Source: Sphingomonadaceae bacterium (GTDB taxonomy: Bacteria > Pseudomonadota > Alphaproteobacteria > Sphingomonadales > Sphingomonadaceae). From it: DNA of 64,000 nt. This document shows, one piece after another, positions 49,223 through 60,173 of the stretch. The first letter of the stretch is position 1. Each line of letters starts with the position of its first letter. The stretch covers positions 1 to 64,000 of the forward strand of contig JAKFUU010000002.1 of NCBI GenBank assembly GCA_021732525.1, in the 5' to 3' direction. Both the position numbers and the translations under genes were made by a program. Below the pieces are notes generated by a model that saw nothing but the letters and a program-made list of their open reading frames with translations, had not been told where the DNA came from and did no database searches.

Positions 49223-49323
49223 AGCATCGTGCGAAAAAGTGGGAACCGGTTTTTCGCATAAAGCGATGCGACAACACATAGATAGAGCGGGCAGTGTGAT
49301 TCCTATTTCACGCTGCCTGCTCT
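49221..49323 (+). repeat. intergenic repeat element, family B (copy 1)
   Basis: 'agagcatcgtgcgaaaaagtgggaaccggtttttcgcataaagcgatgcgacaacacatagatagagcgggcagtgtgattcctatttcacgctgcctgctct'; matches the reverse complement of 63466-63569. Confidence 0.9.
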
Positions 49324-49391
49324 TGGGTATCAATAACAAATCATCCTTTGCCAGCGTGGCCGCAGATGAGGAAGGCATTGGGAAAGGCCGT

Positions 49392-50030
49392 ATGCGATTG
49401 ACTTTAAAGCCCTTGGCGACAATCCTGCTATTGGTCAGCTGTGCGGTCACGTTGGCCGGTTTGTGGCCCGGATTATTCGAACAGTTGCTGCAAAATGGCG
49501 GTTTCTTCCCGGCGCAATTTTTGGATAAAGGGACGATCCTGCCGGACTCAATTTTCGCTATTTCGGTATGGTTGACGCCTTTTACCGCACCATTCATTCA
49601 TGGCAGTATTTTTGATCTGCTGCTACCCGGTTTGCTATTGCTTTTTTTGGGCGGCATGGTGGAGGATTTGCTGGGATGGCCGGGCTTATTGCTCCTGTTC
49701 ATCACTGGTATTTTGGCCGCAACCGCCGCAATATTGATTGTCGCGGGCGATGTTTCCCGGCCATTTTTCGGTTCGTTCAATATGGTTTCGGCGATCGTTG
49801 GGGCTTATCTAATTTTGCGTCCAAATCACGCGATGCCGGGATGGCGCGGGCTGTCCGCGCGCAATGCGCGAAAGCTTCAATTGTTGCTGCTATGGCTCAT
49901 CATTAATGTGGTGATCAACGTTGGTCCATTGGACAGCTTGCTGATCAATCTTGTGCCTACTATGGCAAGTTTTACGGCCGGGATAATGTTGGCGCACCCA
50001 TTGTTGCTGTGGAAATATCGCAAGGCCTGA
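49392..50030 (+). CDS. rhomboid-like membrane protein, catalytic residues apparently absent
   Basis: 'LTPFTAPFIHGSIFDLLLPGLLLLFLGGMVEDLLGWPGLLLLF' rhomboid-like topology; GxSG replaced by 'GSFN'. Confidence 0.65.
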   Translation: MRLTLKPLATILLLVSCAVTLAGLWPGLFEQLLQNGGFFPAQFLDKGTILPDSIFAISVWLTPFTAPFIHGSIFDLLLPGLLLLFLGGMVEDLLGWPGLLLLFITGILAATAAILIVAGDVSRPFFGSFNMVSAIVGAYLILRPNHAMPGWRGLSARNARKLQLLLLWLIINVVINVGPLDSLLINLVPTMASFTAGIMLAHPLLLWKYRKA

Positions 50031-50042
50031 TCTTTCGCCCGG

Positions 50043-50264
50043 TTAGGCGATGCCCGGTTCCAACAACCGATGCAGATGCACGACGACATATTTCATCTCC
50101 GCATCATCAACGGTGCGCTGCGCCGCGCTGCGCCAGGCCTCTTCGGCTTGATCATAGCTTGGGAAAATACCGACGACATCGATTTTGTCGAGATCGGTAA
50201 ATTCAAGCGAACGCGGGTCGGCAACCCGCCCGCCGAACACCAGATGTAATTTGGGCTTATCCAA
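50043..50264 (-). CDS. DUF4170-like protein
   Basis: 'LHLVFGGRV..P.SLEFTDLDKIDVVGIFPSYDQAEEAWRSAAQRTVDDAEMKYVVVHLHRLL'. Confidence 0.75.
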   Translation of the reverse strand: MDKPKLHLVFGGRVADPRSLEFTDLDKIDVVGIFPSYDQAEEAWRSAAQRTVDDAEMKYVVVHLHRLLEPGIA

Positions 50265-50282
50265 CTTTATACTCCAAATCTT

Positions 50283-50732
50283 TCAATCTTTTTTGCGCGC
50301 GGCATCGCCCGCCGCCTTACCGGCGGCTTTCACCGCTTCGCTTGCTTTGTCAACCAGATCGCGAAATTGCGCCCGGGCGGTATCTTTATTGATGCCAAGC
50401 TGATCGACTTTATCGATACCCGCCTGTTTTGCCGCATTGGCCACTTCTTTTGCTTTGCGGTTGAGCTTTTTTCCCGCGGCACCGAACATCTTTTTCTCGC
50501 GCTCGCTTTTGGGCAGCAATGCGCCGACAATTGCACCAAGGGCCAAACCACCAAGCAGGATCGCCATTGGATTTTTATCAATCGTGCCGCTGGATTGTTC
50601 TTTCGCCTTTTTGGCCGTGTTGCGGGCGGTTTGGCTAACTTTGGCCAGCCCGCCTTTGGCGCTATCTGTCGCGGTTTTAATCCCGTCTTTCAATTTGTTC
50701 ATTTCTGCTTCCTTCAATTTTGAAGAGCCCAA
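50283..50732 (-). CDS. Ala/Lys-rich hypothetical protein with a YtxH-like TM segment
   Basis: 'NPMAILLGGLALGAIVGALLPKSEREK' TM plus charged helices. Confidence 0.6.
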   Translation of the reverse strand: MGSSKLKEAEMNKLKDGIKTATDSAKGGLAKVSQTARNTAKKAKEQSSGTIDKNPMAILLGGLALGAIVGALLPKSEREKKMFGAAGKKLNRKAKEVANAAKQAGIDKVDQLGINKDTARAQFRDLVDKASEAVKAAGKAAGDAARKKD

Positions 50733-50741
50733 AAAATGCTC

Positions 50742-51035
50742 TTAACGCTTCCGATATTTTTCATGCGCTTTTTTTATGGTGGCGATTAATGGCCGCCGCG
50801 CGATAACCAGCAACGCCGCAATCGCTGCACCGCCGATGGCCATGCGATTTCTTTTTGCAAATTGCGCGCTTTGTTCCGTCAATTTGGCCAGCTGGCGGAT
50901 CTGACGTAATTTCCACCGGCTCAGTATATTGGCCGGGCGAATATCGTCGCGCGTTTGCCGCATATCACCGATCATCCGACCGCGTGCCGCTTTTCGTGCG
51001 CGATCCTGCGCCCATATCACCTTCCGATCAATCAT
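50742..51035 (-). CDS. hypothetical small membrane protein
   Basis: 97-aa ORF in a small-envelope-protein cluster; 'MAIGGAAIAALLVIARRPLIATIKKAHEKYRKR'. Confidence 0.55.
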   Translation of the reverse strand: MIDRKVIWAQDRARKAARGRMIGDMRQTRDDIRPANILSRWKLRQIRQLAKLTEQSAQFAKRNRMAIGGAAIAALLVIARRPLIATIKKAHEKYRKR

Positions 51036-51456
51036 CTTGCGAGTCCAATTCAGGAAATTGCATTTTTTTCACGGTACTTTTTGCCAAAAAAGCGAAAGCC
51101 AAACCAAGCATGAGAAATCCGCCGCAGACAATCAATGTGGCCCAAATTGCCCCAAGCCATTGCGCAAGGGCGAGTAACATCCCCAATATCAAAGCGATAA
51201 AGGCACCCGCGACCGCAGCAAGGGCGATAAATAGATACAGGCTGGCCCAGCGTGCAACCGACGCGCTATATTGCAAGCGGCTCCGATAATAGCGCAATTC
51301 AGCATTGAGGAATTCGCGAAAATCAACCGCCAGCTTTGCCATATCCGCTCGCACCGAAATCTCGTCCGTTGCCGCGTCATTACCGGAATTATCGGGTGCG
51401 GCGGGCGAGGTTGTTTCGGGGCTCAAAATATCTGCGGGGTCCAATGCCTTGGTCAA
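51028..51456 (-). CDS. phage holin family / DUF1469-like protein
   Basis: 'LAVDFREFLNAELRYYRSRLQYSASVARWASLYLFIALAAVAGAFIALILGMLLAL'. Confidence 0.75.
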   Translation of the reverse strand: MTKALDPADILSPETTSPAAPDNSGNDAATDEISVRADMAKLAVDFREFLNAELRYYRSRLQYSASVARWASLYLFIALAAVAGAFIALILGMLLALAQWLGAIWATLIVCGGFLMLGLAFAFLAKSTVKKMQFPELDSQDD

Positions 51457-51506
51457 TTGTTGTATTCCCTAACCGCGCGTGTCAATTTTTGATCAGCGGT
51501 CCCGCG

Positions 51507-51998
51507 TCATGCATCATCCCGCCCGGATCGCACCAAGCGTGAATCCCGCCCGGATCGCACCAAGCGTGAGATTAAGAAACCAACCGCCGCTGCTGCACCT
51601 ATCGCAATTGCCGGGCTTTTGCGAATAAAATCGCGGGCGTCTGTCACGATATCATCGACCTTTTTGGCGTCCACTTTTCCGGCAAAATCTTCGACGGCGT
51701 CGGCGGCGCTGCGCACATAATCGCCATATTGCTTACCAACGCTGCCGTCGACGGTTTCGGCGCTGTCGCGGATCAGCTTACCAATGCCGCCGACGGCTTC
51801 TGCTGCCTTGTCCTTGCCGCGCTCGGCCGCTGTCCGCGCTTGATCGGCAGCTTTATCCTTCAGATTGTTAATTTCATCCTTCACCGGCCTTTGCGCCTTG
51901 CCCTTGCTGGCGGTGATCTTGGTCAGGCCGCGGGTTGCGGTTTTTTTGGGCGTTGCGGCGGGGGGTGAATTTGGTTTGGATTTGGCGGTGTTGGGCAT
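51507..51998 (-). CDS. Ala/Lys-rich DUF883-like envelope protein
   Basis: N-terminal basic Ala-rich region, coiled coil, C-terminal 'SPAIAIGAAAAVGFLISRLVRSGRD'. Confidence 0.65.
   Translation of the reverse strand: MPNTAKSKPNSPPAATPKKTATRGLTKITASKGKAQRPVKDEINNLKDKAADQARTAAERGKDKAAEAVGGIGKLIRDSAETVDGSVGKQYGDYVRSAADAVEDFAGKVDAKKVDDIVTDARDFIRKSPAIAIGAAAAVGFLISRLVRSGRDSRLVRSGRDDA
51516..51569. repeat. 27-bp exact tandem duplication at the gene 3' end (SRLVRSGRD x2)
   Basis: atcccgcccggatcgcaccaagcgtga repeated twice. Confidence 0.97.
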
Positions 51999-52199
51999 AT
52001 CAATCTCCATGGGCTTGGAACGGTTGGAACCCATATTTGCATCATAGCTGCGTTAGTCAACTATAACACCGAAAAATAATTCTTCCAATATTCCCGCGAT
52101 GCCGCCATTTTCATTGCACGGTGCCAGTAAGATGGATAGACGAACGGCGGTTTCGTAACCTCCGCCTTGCACCGTTTTAGCAGCGGCGGCGCCCAATGA

Positions 52200-53492
<1,293 letters not shown>

Positions 53493-53565
53493 TCGCGGCC
53501 ATATTGATCGCGGCAGGGCCAAGCCGCCCCTTGCGCGACTCAAACGAATATGGTGCAATTAAAGA

Positions 53566-53877
53566 ATGTTTAAGCGTAAGAGAAATCCAGCCATTATTCG
53601 CTCCTTCCTTGTGCCGTTTCTGGCGCTCGTCGCCTTGCTGGCCATTGCCGCTTATGCTTTGCTCGGCCCCACCGGGATTATCGCCTGGACCGATTACCGG
53701 ACGGCATTGAACCAAAGGTCGCAGCAATTGGCACTATTGGAGAAGGAACGCGACAGCCTGCGCAACCGGCAGCGGTTGCTCGATCAAAATAACGTCGATC
53801 CCGATCTGGCAGGGGAGTTGATGCGCAAGGAATTGAATGTCGCGGCACCCGATGAAATCATAATTCCGACGAAATAG
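53566..53877 (+). CDS. septum formation initiator family protein (FtsB/DivIC-like)
   Basis: N-terminal TM plus short coiled coil, between eno and pdhA. Confidence 0.8.
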   Translation: MFKRKRNPAIIRSFLVPFLALVALLAIAAYALLGPTGIIAWTDYRTALNQRSQQLALLEKERDSLRNRQRLLDQNNVDPDLAGELMRKELNVAAPDEIIIPTK

Positions 53878-53950
53878 GCAGAAAAGCCCATAAGCAAGCA
53901 TGCCGTCTCGTAAAATGCCTTTTCAGCATGGGTATTTTTGATTAGTCCCA

Positions 53951-55072
53951 ATGAAGCAGATCGCTGCAAGTAAGACAAAGGATATTATCTTGGCCAAGCC
54001 TCCCGCCAAAAAGAAGGCCGTTCCAACCGGGTCCGCCATTCCCGCGCTTTCGGGCAATAGCGGGCCGCAAAATCGGGAGCGTCCCGAACAGCCGGGATCC
54101 TATCGGGCTACATTGCAGGAAATGCTATCATTTTACCGCGAAATGCTGCTCATCCGCCGGTTTGAGGAAAAGGCAGGGCAGCTTTATGGGCTTGGGCTGA
54201 TCGGCGGTTTTTGCCATCTTTACATTGGGCAGGAAGCGGTTGCGATCGGGCTGCAATCGGCGTTGATACCGGGCAAAGACAGCGTGATTACCGGATATCG
54301 CGACCATGGCCATATGCTCGCTTATGGGATCGACCCTAACATCATTATGGCCGAGCTGACCGGGCGCGCCGCCGGCATTTCGCGCGGCAAGGGTGGTTCG
54401 ATGCATATGTTTTCGACAAGCCACAAATTTTACGGCGGCCATGGCATTGTCGGCGCGCAGGTTTCCTTGGGCGCGGGGCTTGCCTTTAAGCATAAATATG
54501 CGGGCGATGGCGGCGTGTGCTTGGCCTATTTCGGCGATGGCGCGTCGAACCAGGGTCAGGTTTATGAAAGCTTCAACATGGCCGAACTTTGGAAATTGCC
54601 GATCATTTTCGTCATTGAAAATAACCAATATGCCATGGGGACCAGCGTCAACCGCGCCTCATCCGAAGATCAGCTTTACCGGCGCGGCGAAAGCTTTCGC
54701 ATCCCCGGCATTCAAGTGGACGGGATGGATGTGCTCGCGGTGCGCGGCGCCGCCGAAACCGCGCTCGAATGGGTGCGCGGCGGCAAAGGGCCTATTTTGC
54801 TCGAAATGAAAACATACCGCTATCGCGGCCATTCCATGTCCGATCCGGCGAAATATCGCAGCCGGGACGAGGTGCAGGCGATGCGCGAAAACAGCGATCC
54901 GATCGAACAGACCAAGGCGCGCTTGGTGGAAATGGGCATATCGGAGGACGAAATTAAAGCGATCGATAAGGATATTCGCGCGATCGTGAATGAAGCCGCC
55001 GATTTCGCCGAAAGCTCGCCCGAGCCGGATGCCAACGAACTTTATACCGATATTTTGGTGGAGCAATATTGA
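53951..55072 (+). CDS. pdhA: pyruvate dehydrogenase E1 component subunit alpha
   Basis: '[23 protein letters not shown]', TPP motif '[32 protein letters not shown]'. Confidence 0.96.
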   Translation: MKQIAASKTKDIILAKPPAKKKAVPTGSAIPALSGNSGPQNRERPEQPGSYRATLQEMLSFYREMLLIRRFEEKAGQLYGLGLIGGFCHLYIGQEAVAIGLQSALIPGKDSVITGYRDHGHMLAYGIDPNIIMAELTGRAAGISRGKGGSMHMFSTSHKFYGGHGIVGAQVSLGAGLAFKHKYAGDGGVCLAYFGDGASNQGQVYESFNMAELWKLPIIFVIENNQYAMGTSVNRASSEDQLYRRGESFRIPGIQVDGMDVLAVRGAAETALEWVRGGKGPILLEMKTYRYRGHSMSDPAKYRSRDEVQAMRENSDPIEQTKARLVEMGISEDEIKAIDKDIRAIVNEAADFAESSPEPDANELYTDILVEQY

Positions 55073-56433
55073 TGGCCGTTGAATTGAAAATGCCGGCCTT
55101 GTCGCCCACGATGGAAGAAGGCACGCTGGCCAAATGGCTGGTAAAAGAAGGCGATGTCGTAAAATCCGGCGATATCCTAGCGGAAATTGAAACCGACAAA
55201 GCCACGATGGAATTTGAAGCGGTGGATGAAGGCACGGTAACATCGATATTGGTCAGCGAAGGCACCGATAATGTGAAGGTTGGCACCGTCATCGCCTTGA
55301 TCGCGGGGGAGGGCGAAGATACCGCTGCGCCGGCCGCGAAGCAGGCCGCTGCCGCGCCAATATCCGCGCCAGCCGCCGTCGCCGCCCCCGCTGCGCCTAG
55401 CCCCGTTCCCGCGATGTCGGCCATCAAAAGCGATCCCGCCATTCCCGCCGGAACCCAAATGGTCACAATGACATTGCGCGAGGCGTTGCGCGATGCGATG
55501 GCCGAAGAAATGCGCCGCGAGCCCAATGTTTTCGTCATGGGCGAAGAGGTCGCCGAATATCAAGGCGCTTATAAGGTAACGCAGGGGTTGCTGGAAGAAT
55601 TTGGCCCCGCGCGGGTCATCGATACGCCGATCACCGAATATGGCTTTGCCGGGATTGGCACCGGCGCGGCGATGGGCGGTTTGCGGCCTGTGATCGAATT
55701 TATGACTTTCAATTTTGCGATGCAGGCGATTGACCATATCGTCAACAGCGCGGCCAAAACCAACTATATGTCCGGCGGGCAAATGCGCTGCCCGATTGTG
55801 TTTCGCGGCCCCAATGGCGCGGCGGCACGGGTCGGCGCGCAGCATAGCCAAAATTACGCGCCTTGGTATGCCAGCGTTCCCGGCTTGATCGTCATCGCGC
55901 CCTATGATGCCGCCGACGCCAAAGGATTGCTCAAAGCCGCGATCCGCTGCGAAGACCCGGTCGTATTCCTGGAAAATGAACTGCTCTATGGCCGCAGCTT
56001 CGACCTGCCCGTGATCGACGATTACGTGCTGCCCATCGGCAAAGCCCGCATCATGCGCGAAGGCAGCGACGTTACTATCGTCAGCTATTCAATCGGCGTT
56101 GGCATGGCGTTGGAGGCGGCCGGGATATTGGCGGGTGAGGGGATAAGCGCCGAAGTGCTGGACCTGCGCACCATCCGTCCGCTGGATAAAGCCGCCGTGC
56201 TGCAAAGCTTGACCAAGACCAACCGGCTTGTGGTTGCCGAAGAAGGCTGGCCGACCTGTTCGGTGGGCAGCGAGATTTTGGCGATTTGTATGGAAGAAGG
56301 CTTTGACGATCTCGACGCACCGGTGCTGCGCGTGACCAACGAAGATGTGCCCATGCCCTATGCCGCCAATCTGGAACAGTTGGCCTTGGTCAACCCGGCC
56401 AAAATCGCCGCCACCTGCCGCAAATTATTTTAG
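55069..56433 (+). CDS. pdhB: pyruvate dehydrogenase E1 subunit beta with N-terminal lipoyl domain
   Basis: '[11 protein letters not shown]' lipoyl site then the E1-beta domain ([15 protein letters not shown]...). Confidence 0.96.
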   Translation: MMAVELKMPALSPTMEEGTLAKWLVKEGDVVKSGDILAEIETDKATMEFEAVDEGTVTSILVSEGTDNVKVGTVIALIAGEGEDTAAPAAKQAAAAPISAPAAVAAPAAPSPVPAMSAIKSDPAIPAGTQMVTMTLREALRDAMAEEMRREPNVFVMGEEVAEYQGAYKVTQGLLEEFGPARVIDTPITEYGFAGIGTGAAMGGLRPVIEFMTFNFAMQAIDHIVNSAAKTNYMSGGQMRCPIVFRGPNGAAARVGAQHSQNYAPWYASVPGLIVIAPYDAADAKGLLKAAIRCEDPVVFLENELLYGRSFDLPVIDDYVLPIGKARIMREGSDVTIVSYSIGVGMALEAAGILAGEGISAEVLDLRTIRPLDKAAVLQSLTKTNRLVVAEEGWPTCSVGSEILAICMEEGFDDLDAPVLRVTNEDVPMPYAANLEQLALVNPAKIAATCRKLF

Positions 56434-56439
56434 GCTATT

Positions 56440-56580
56440 TTGCGTTAAATGTGGATCGCTCCAATCCTCGCCGGAAGCGGGGACGTGCCCGCAGGGCGGA
56501 GGGATTCCAGGCTGGGTAAAGGGCAATCCAGACTATGCGCCGGTGACACTGGATTGCCGCGCTTGGCTCGCAATGACGAG
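56440..56580. repeat. chimeric repeat: family C left part fused to a family D right part
   Basis: 'gcgttaaatgtggatcgctccaatcctcgccgg...ggctgggtaaagggcaatcca' matches 15885-15975, then '...cactggattgccgcgcttggctcgcaatgacgag' matches the D element of 44376-44463. Confidence 0.8.
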
Positions 56581-56585
56581 GAGAA

Positions 56586-57296
56586 TCAGCTTACGGTAAA
56601 TTTATTGCAAGTTGTCGCTGCCGTGCCGATATTGTTGACCAATCCGGCGCCAAGATTGCGGTCGTCGCGAATGTTAAAGGCCGCTTCTTGCCGCAAAATG
56701 GTTTCGGCAAGAAAAGCCTCACCGAACAAAGGTTGGTATCGATATTCGATCTCCACAAACATCACTGCGGTATTTGCAACCGCCTGCACCCGCGCCGTGC
56801 TTGGCCCTAGGCCCTGAAAGCTTGCCGGAGCGGTATTGGGGGTGGACGGCCCACCATAATCGCTGACGTCCATGCGCAAACCCAGGCAGCGCTGCCAACG
56901 GATAAATTGCCGCGGAACACCGGCACTATTATTGCCGACCTCAAGGCTGGATAATATAACGCGGCCATTTTCCAATAAACCGATTTTGTTCGTTTGCAGT
57001 CTTAGCCCGTCGAGGGCTTGTTTGACGTCAGCATCGGTTATCGTCGGTGTTCCTGTCCCGGTGCCATTTTGCCCAAGGCGCGAAGCGTTGTCGGCAAGGG
57101 TCAACGCCGCCTGACTGACCGCTGTGTTGGCAGCAAAAAGAAATGCGGATTCAGAACCGAACATGCCGATACCCAAAAAAATCGGTAAGGAAAAGGCAAA
57201 TTCGGTCACCGCCAACCCGCTCTGATCCAGTTTCAGACGCCTTAGAAATGAAGCGAAAGATTGATTGCCTTTTGAATTGTTCGTTGATTTTTTCAT
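56586..57296 (-). CDS. TadE/TadG-like pilus protein
   Basis: 'LDQSGLAVTEFAFSLPIFLGIGMFG' TadE-like signature. Confidence 0.8.
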   Translation of the reverse strand: MKKSTNNSKGNQSFASFLRRLKLDQSGLAVTEFAFSLPIFLGIGMFGSESAFLFAANTAVSQAALTLADNASRLGQNGTGTGTPTITDADVKQALDGLRLQTNKIGLLENGRVILSSLEVGNNSAGVPRQFIRWQRCLGLRMDVSDYGGPSTPNTAPASFQGLGPSTARVQAVANTAVMFVEIEYRYQPLFGEAFLAETILRQEAAFNIRDDRNLGAGLVNNIGTAATTCNKFTVS

Positions 57297-57303
57297 ATTT
57301 TTC

Positions 57304-57981
57304 TCACGGGCAACTGCGTATGGTCGGCACACGCTGAATTTGCTGTCCAAATGGTTGGTTCCGCAAAATTGCAACGGAGGTTAATGTGCGTTGGGGTGAT
57401 ATTCCGGCAAAGGTGAAGGATGCATCTTTTTGGGTTCCATTATCATTGGCGGAACCGTTGCGTGAAAAACTACCCAAAGGGAATATGGGCGGATAGGTGA
57501 CAGTGACGGTATATTGCACGATATCTTGCGGCCCGCCAATGCCTTGCCTACCGACATCTGTATCCCACTGGAAATTTCCATTAACATCTTCATAAGTTTC
57601 GTTATTGTTGCAAATTCCGTCCCCGTTTGAATCGGTCAGGAGACGTTCGGCTTGATCAACATTGCTAAAGTTAGCGTAATTCTGCCGGTTGAAGAGGACA
57701 ACGGCATTGGCCGACAAGGACTGGACGACTGCGGTTACATTGGCATCAATTTCTGCAAAGCTTGCAGCGCCGGTTTCCAATGAACTGTCGCGCGCCGCTT
57801 TTTGCACGGCACCATCGAGCACAGCGCGCATGTAAACGGTATGGCCAATATCGAAGGCACCCAGCATCATAAACAGGAATACCGGGGCGACCAAGGCAAA
57901 TTCAACCGCAGCGACGCCGCCTTCTTCTCGCTTAAGCGCGAAGAGCCATTTTTGCAATTTGGCGATTTTTAGCGCGCTCAT
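57304..57981 (-). CDS. TadE family pilus protein
   Basis: 'REEGGVAAVEFALVAPVFLFMMLGAFDIGHTVYMRAVLDGAVQKAAR'. Confidence 0.88.
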   Translation of the reverse strand: MSALKIAKLQKWLFALKREEGGVAAVEFALVAPVFLFMMLGAFDIGHTVYMRAVLDGAVQKAARDSSLETGAASFAEIDANVTAVVQSLSANAVVLFNRQNYANFSNVDQAERLLTDSNGDGICNNNETYEDVNGNFQWDTDVGRQGIGGPQDIVQYTVTVTYPPIFPLGSFSRNGSANDNGTQKDASFTFAGISPQRTLTSVAILRNQPFGQQIQRVPTIRSCP

Positions 57982-60038
57982 TGCGATAGCCTCAAATCGG
58001 CAATAACGTCAGCAATCTGACTGAAAATTGTGTTCAAAGTAGCGGCATTCGTTGAGACAAAGGCGCTGCTGGGACTGGCGCAATCGGTCAAATCGGTTGA
58101 TAGGCTGGTTGCAAAAGCGATGACCCATACCCGAATACCCTTTGCCTTTGCCGCTTCGCATATAGCTCGAAACCGGCTGTTATGCCGCGCATTTTGATTA
58201 TCAGCGCTCGCGTTTGTTACACGGCGATCGTGCCATTCAATTCCATAAGAGCTGCCGGATACCTGGCTGGTAAAAAGATCGCCGTCAGTCATAAAAATAA
58301 TATTGCGGCCAACAAAGCCGCCATTGGGCGGCGCTTCGTTAACATTCTCCGCGAATATTCCTTCCGTTGAACTCAGCCTTGTTCCCCACAGCATCCCCAA
58401 GTCATGATAAGTATTGCCCGCCGGTGTCAAACTATTGGCATAAGCAGCAAATTCCGTTGCGGATAATCTTGCTAAAAGCCGAGAAGCCACGGGGCAAGCG
58501 GTTTGAATCAAAACTCCGTTGGTGCTGGTTAGCGCGGCGTTGGCGAACCTATTATCTGAACTTGTCGTTCGAATATACATCACCTCTGGCCAATGTGGCC
58601 GCCATCTGCTGTTTGGATCGCCGGTGGGCGCGGTGTCGATATCAAGATCGGTTGCAGCGAGCGGCGTAATCCGCTCCAACCCGCCATCATAGGCAAACGT
58701 CGCAGCAGGGGTTGTGGTTCGTTCCTCGATACAACCTGCCCAGCGCGACGTTGCGGTACTGGTTATCACTTCTGACGGCGTTCTAGCCGCCGGATTTCTC
58801 GGTATTATCGAGTTTACATATGCCGCAACAGGAAAATCAAGCTGTCTATATTCCCAGCGTAAGAAGGTGGCGCCGGGGATCGAACCGTCCAAGGTTTCAT
58901 TATCAACGGTCATCGGACCGATTCTGGTAAAATTGCGAATACATTCGTCCCGAGAATTGCTATTCAGATTTGGTTGATCGTCGTCGCCATCAAAACTTCT
59001 AAAGGTGAAGGTATAAGTGGCACCTGGATCGCCGGTTCTTGTCGCATTCTGGCCGCTGCTATAACCAAGCGTAGCGGGGGTCCAACCACCTGGAATTGCC
59101 AAATTCGCCGAAAATTGATTGAAGCATTGCGCGCCCGTTACATCGCTCAGCCTTTCAGTACCGGATGTTCTACTGGTCGTGTTGGGCACCGCCGTCTTAA
59201 ATTGATAAACCGCACGGCGCGATTCGTAATTCCAAGTTTGACCCGCTGTGCCACCCGTTATCCAAGCGGGATTTCTATCAAAGAGTATGCGCCCGACATT
59301 CACCGCGCTGCTATAAGGAACGAAGGCATAGCGAACACGTGCGGTTGAACCGGCCGCTGCATCGGCAAGGGTGGTGTAGAAATTAATCATGGCAGCTCGC
59401 AGCGCCGCAATCCGGGTCGTTGTTCCGCCCGCTCCGTCGCTGATAGGCTGTGACATCGATCCCGTGGTATCGAGCACCATGGTGATGTCCGAATTGCCAA
59501 CTTCTAACGTTGCTTCACATGTAACGCTTAAGGAAATATTTTGCGTCGTCAGAATCGTATTATTTGACTCTGATGCTCTGCCACTGCGGGCTTGAACCCG
59601 TTCTTTTGAAGCGCGCTGTTCGGCGGTGTCATCTTCATCGGGGCTAAGAAGGCCCATGATCACCGTCGGCAATGTGGTTGTCGCCGTTGCACTAATCGTT
59701 GTTCCAGCGTTGGGGCTAGTTGGGGTAAAGACAGTGGCGGTGGCCCCTTGAAATCCGTCGGGAAAATTATTGTTGAAAAAACTGTTGGCGCGGCTAACCG
59801 CATTGGCATCAAATGCGCCCTCACCAACCGCTTTTCTAGCCGCAAGCACACCGGCATCGCAGGCTTGTTGCAACCGTGCCTTCACCATATAAGCGCGGCT
59901 ACCATCGACGGCGCCGCCGATCATCACAACCAGCGGCACTATAGCAGCACCCACGATGGCAAGCGTGTTACCGCCCTGATCTTTGCGCAAACGGGATAAG
60001 AAACCACCTGCGTCAAAAAATCTGATTTTTTTTGCCAT
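57978..60038 (-). CDS. TadG-like pilus protein with VWA domain
   Basis: 'DQGGNTLAIVGAAIVPLVVMIGGAVDGSRAYMVKARLQQACDAGVLAARKA' plus MIDAS 'DITMVLDTTGSMSQ'. Confidence 0.9.
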   Translation of the reverse strand: MAKKIRFFDAGGFLSRLRKDQGGNTLAIVGAAIVPLVVMIGGAVDGSRAYMVKARLQQACDAGVLAARKAVGEGAFDANAVSRANSFFNNNFPDGFQGATATVFTPTSPNAGTTISATATTTLPTVIMGLLSPDEDDTAEQRASKERVQARSGRASESNNTILTTQNISLSVTCEATLEVGNSDITMVLDTTGSMSQPISDGAGGTTTRIAALRAAMINFYTTLADAAAGSTARVRYAFVPYSSAVNVGRILFDRNPAWITGGTAGQTWNYESRRAVYQFKTAVPNTTSRTSGTERLSDVTGAQCFNQFSANLAIPGGWTPATLGYSSGQNATRTGDPGATYTFTFRSFDGDDDQPNLNSNSRDECIRNFTRIGPMTVDNETLDGSIPGATFLRWEYRQLDFPVAAYVNSIIPRNPAARTPSEVITSTATSRWAGCIEERTTTPAATFAYDGGLERITPLAATDLDIDTAPTGDPNSRWRPHWPEVMYIRTTSSDNRFANAALTSTNGVLIQTACPVASRLLARLSATEFAAYANSLTPAGNTYHDLGMLWGTRLSSTEGIFAENVNEAPPNGGFVGRNIIFMTDGDLFTSQVSGSSYGIEWHDRRVTNASADNQNARHNSRFRAICEAAKAKGIRVWVIAFATSLSTDLTDCASPSSAFVSTNAATLNTIFSQIADVIADLRLSQ

Positions 60039-60173
60039 TTTGCTGTCCCCGGTTGGCGGTGATTAATTTAACAGCGATGCCTATGCACCGACGATAGTAA
60101 GCGAGGTTTGAATTTGCGTGGTTACTAATATCTTTACCTTGATTTTTCGCCATTTTGCGTTTGCAACGATCCG

